7,988 nucleotides of DNA, from assembly GCA_002441045.1 (NCBI GenBank), contig DJWQ01000212.1:4751-12738 (forward strand), written 5' to 3'. This DNA comes from Firmicutes bacterium UBA6226 (GTDB taxonomy: Bacteria; Bacillota_A; Clostridia; Peptostreptococcales; Acidaminobacteraceae). Below are positions 6,342 through 7,988 of this stretch, piece by piece (position 1 is the first letter of the stretch; each line of letters begins with the position of its first letter). Under the pieces are notes generated by a model. That model did no database searches. It worked only from the letters and a program-made list of their open reading frames with translations, and was not told the origin of the DNA. A program made the position numbers and the translations under genes.

Positions 6342-7745
6342 TTAGTAAGCATTACGATTAATAAAACCCTTATAAACCGTTAAAAGTATTATCTTCACAT
6401 CAAAAGAAAACTTCCAATTTTCAATGTAATATAAATCGCATTCAATTCGTTTTAATATACTGGTATCCCCACGCCAACCATTAACTTGAGCCCAACCTGT
6501 TATACCCGGTCTGACCTGATGTTTTATCATATATTTAGGAACTTCATTCTTAAACCGATCAACAAAAAATGGTCTTTCTGGTCTTGGTCCAACGACACTC
6601 ATATCACCTTTTAATACATTGAAAAATTGAGGCAACTCATCGATGCTAGTTTTTCTCATAAAAGATCCCCATTTTGTTTTTCTAGGGTCATCTTTGGTTG
6701 TCCATTTTGCTTTTTCCTCATCACAGTTCTGTACAATCATAGAGCGAAACTTTAGCATTTGAAAAGATTTTCTGTTTAGTCCGATTCTCTCTTGCTTATA
6801 AAACACTGGTCCTTTGGAGGATGCCTTTACCATTAATGCAGATAACAACATAACTGGTGACGTTATTATAATGGCAATTATAGAAAATACAATGTCAAAC
6901 GCTCTCTTCAAGGCTTTCTTCACAAAGTTATCCAGCGGTACATGCCTTGTATCTATAACAGGAAGACCATCCAAATCATCCATATAAGGTCTTGTTGGAA
7001 TATACTTATAGTAATATGGAATAATCTGTGTTTTTATGCCTGCTTTTTCACAACTTAATATTATTTCACCAAGTTTTATATAGTCAGCATCATTAAGTGC
7101 AATAATTACGATATCAATTCCATGCTTTTCAAGTATGTTATCAAGATCGTTAAGTCTTCCTAATATAGGTTTTTCATTATAACTTGAATCTAATGCAATA
7201 TTATCATCGATAAAACCGACAATACTATACCCCCAGTCTGTTCTTACAGATAAATTCTGAACTAACTGTGTCGAAATATCATTACAGCCTACTATCAAGC
7301 ATCTTTTAAAATACTTTTCATTTTGTGTTCTCTCGCGCCATATATATTGAAATAAAACTCTAAGAATTGTTGTCAAAACTATATTAAAGGCCAAAAAAAG
7401 TGCTAATGTCCATCTAGAAAAGTCAACAATTTTTAGTAAGTATAGAGCCAATACGATTACTAACATTCCTAGAGTATTTCCACGAAATACTCTAAGGAAT
7501 GTCTCATATATACCATATTGATGTTTCACGTTATATAAGTCTAACGCATTGTAAATTAAAATATAAATAGGTAAACTTAAAATGATTGGAAGTACTGACT
7601 CCCAAAGACTAAAGACGATTATACCTTCGGAAATAATATTTGTGTAAAACCGAACGTAATATGCAATTAGAAAAGAAAGTAAAAGTATAAAACCATCTAA
7701 GAAAACTTTTAACCTAACTAAACTTTTTTGATTCTCTTTTACCAT
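6342..7745 (-). CDS. Polyprenyl-phosphate glycosyl-1-phosphate transferase, WcaJ-like (initiating sugar transferase)
   Basis: This 467-residue protein is a complete long-form initiating transferase. It moves a sugar 1-phosphate from a UDP-sugar to undecaprenyl phosphate, the first membrane step of polysaccharide assembly. Residues about 12-133 hold four hydrophobic helices, and 147-250 form a Rossmann-like CoA_binding_3 domain (LIVGCNDIS near 150, GFIDD at 177). Residues about 277-467 are the bacterial sugar-transferase domain with a membrane-inserting helix (about 280-306), KFRSM (332-336), the catalytic Asp-Glu pair in SIDELPQ (D369, E370), GPRPER (386-391) and RPGITGWAQVNG (412-423). The ending, with DLYYIENW and KGFINRNAY, resembles the WcaJ group that usually transfers glucose, but the sugar cannot be read from sequence. 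It could be Gal, GlcNAc or the dehydratase-derived sugar. The ATG has a strong AGGTGA site (7752-7757) with 6-nt spacing and lies 15 nt after the Wzz-like gene. A terminator follows the stop almost at once. Confidence 0.93.
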   Translation of the reverse strand: MVKENQKSLVRLKVFLDGFILLLSFLIAYYVRFYTNIISEGIIVFSLWESVLPIILSLPIYILIYNALDLYNVKHQYGIYETFLRVFRGNTLGMLVIVLALYLLKIVDFSRWTLALFLAFNIVLTTILRVLFQYIWRERTQNEKYFKRCLIVGCNDISTQLVQNLSVRTDWGYSIVGFIDDNIALDSSYNEKPILGRLNDLDNILEKHGIDIVIIALNDADYIKLGEIILSCEKAGIKTQIIPYYYKYIPTRPYMDDLDGLPVIDTRHVPLDNFVKKALKRAFDIVFSIIAIIITSPVMLLSALMVKASSKGPVFYKQERIGLNRKSFQMLKFRSMIVQNCDEEKAKWTTKDDPRKTKWGSFMRKTSIDELPQFFNVLKGDMSVVGPRPERPFFVDRFKNEVPKYMIKHQVRPGITGWAQVNGWRGDTSILKRIECDLYYIENWKFSFDVKIILLTVYKGFINRNAY

Positions 7746-7760
7746 AAAAAATCACCTAAA

Positions 7761-7988
7761 TTAGTTATTTTTCCAGTACCCTTTAAAAAATGCTACAAAA
7801 ACACCAAGCATAACACCTAAAACCCCTGAAATAGCTAAGATTAGCATCTTATTCGGCTCTACTGGGTTATCAGAACCGCCAAGATATGAACTCATGTTTA
7901 TTCTTGATTTCATAAATTCTAATGAGCCTTCATCTAAAGTCTCTACTGTCCCATTACTATAATATTCTTCAATCGCTTCTTTTTCTTC
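7761..7988 (-). CDS. Wzz/GNVR-type polysaccharide chain-length determinant protein, C-terminal fragment
   Basis: Only the last 75 codons and a TAA stop are inside the window; the gene begins upstream of it. The visible protein starts with an acidic stretch (EEKEAIEEYY) and then has the features of the C-terminus of Wzz/Wzc/CapA-type co-polymerases. These are a short Pro-containing segment (DNPVEPNK) just before a hydrophobic helix rich in Gly and Val (MLILAISGVLGVMLGVFVAF), ending in a short basic cytoplasmic tail (FKGYWKNN). Family members sit in the cytoplasmic membrane with a large external coiled-coil domain and set the length of Wzy-made polysaccharide; in Firmicutes they also act as adaptors for a tyrosine kinase. 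No kinase domain follows the last helix, so this is the membrane-adaptor type. The next gene starts 15 nt downstream, which implies one operon. The identification rests on the C-terminal signature only, because the N-terminal Wzz domain is not visible. Confidence 0.8.
   Translation of the reverse strand, partial: EEKEAIEEYYSNGTVETLDEGSLEFMKSRINMSSYLGGSDNPVEPNKMLILAISGVLGVMLGVFVAFFKGYWKNN

Overview
The window is a single-strand stretch of a cell-surface polysaccharide locus. Every gene I can support lies on the minus strand, so it reads from high to low coordinates. The DNA is AT-rich, the Shine-Dalgarno sites are strong AGGTGA/GGAAGG types, GTG and possibly rarer starts are used, and an exported protein with an apparent S-layer-homology (SLH) segment is present. 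Together these suggest a low-GC Firmicute, most likely a clostridial-type bacterium. The genus cannot be fixed from sequence alone.

Layout in transcription order: (1) the C-terminal end of a Wzz/GNVR-type chain-length (co-polymerase) membrane protein, 7988-7761, cut by the window edge. (2) A WcaJ-type polyprenyl-phosphate glycosyl-1-phosphate transferase, 7745-6342, followed after 4 nt by an intrinsic terminator. (3) A Wzy/O-antigen-ligase-family membrane protein with an unusual extra domain of about 300 residues at its C-terminus, 6229-3962. (4) A 137-bp junction with a good sigma-A-type promoter followed by a terminator-like hairpin in the leader. (5) A long membrane-bound CapD/PglF-type UDP-N-acetylhexosamine 4,6-dehydratase, 3824-1929. 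(6) A small VanZ-family membrane protein, 1883-1407. (7) A GT4 glycosyltransferase, 1417-266, overlapping the VanZ gene by 11 nt. (8) The N-terminus of an exported protein with an SLH-like segment, 257-1, running off the window.

How they fit together: the dehydratase makes a 4-keto-6-deoxy-HexNAc nucleotide sugar, the phosphotransferase loads the first sugar phosphate onto undecaprenyl phosphate on the inner face of the membrane, the GT4 enzyme extends it, and the Wzy-like protein polymerises or transfers the glycan outside under the control of the Wzz-like protein. This is the usual division of labour in a Wzx/Wzy-type pathway. No flippase (Wzx) and no further glycosyltransferases are visible, so the locus must continue beyond the window or rely on genes elsewhere. 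The SLH-type protein at the 3' end hints that the glycan may be a cell-wall polymer that anchors surface proteins, or a glycan attached to a surface protein; this is inference.

The most notable points are the large extracytoplasmic domain fused to the Wzy-like protein, the promoter-hairpin leader before the dehydratase, the terminators on both sides of the wzy-like gene together with a shift in base composition, and the odd translation start of the SLH-type gene. I saw no tRNA or rRNA gene, insertion sequence, CRISPR array or origin. No stretch over 300 bases lacks a gene; the longest gaps are 137 and 112 bp and both are described.
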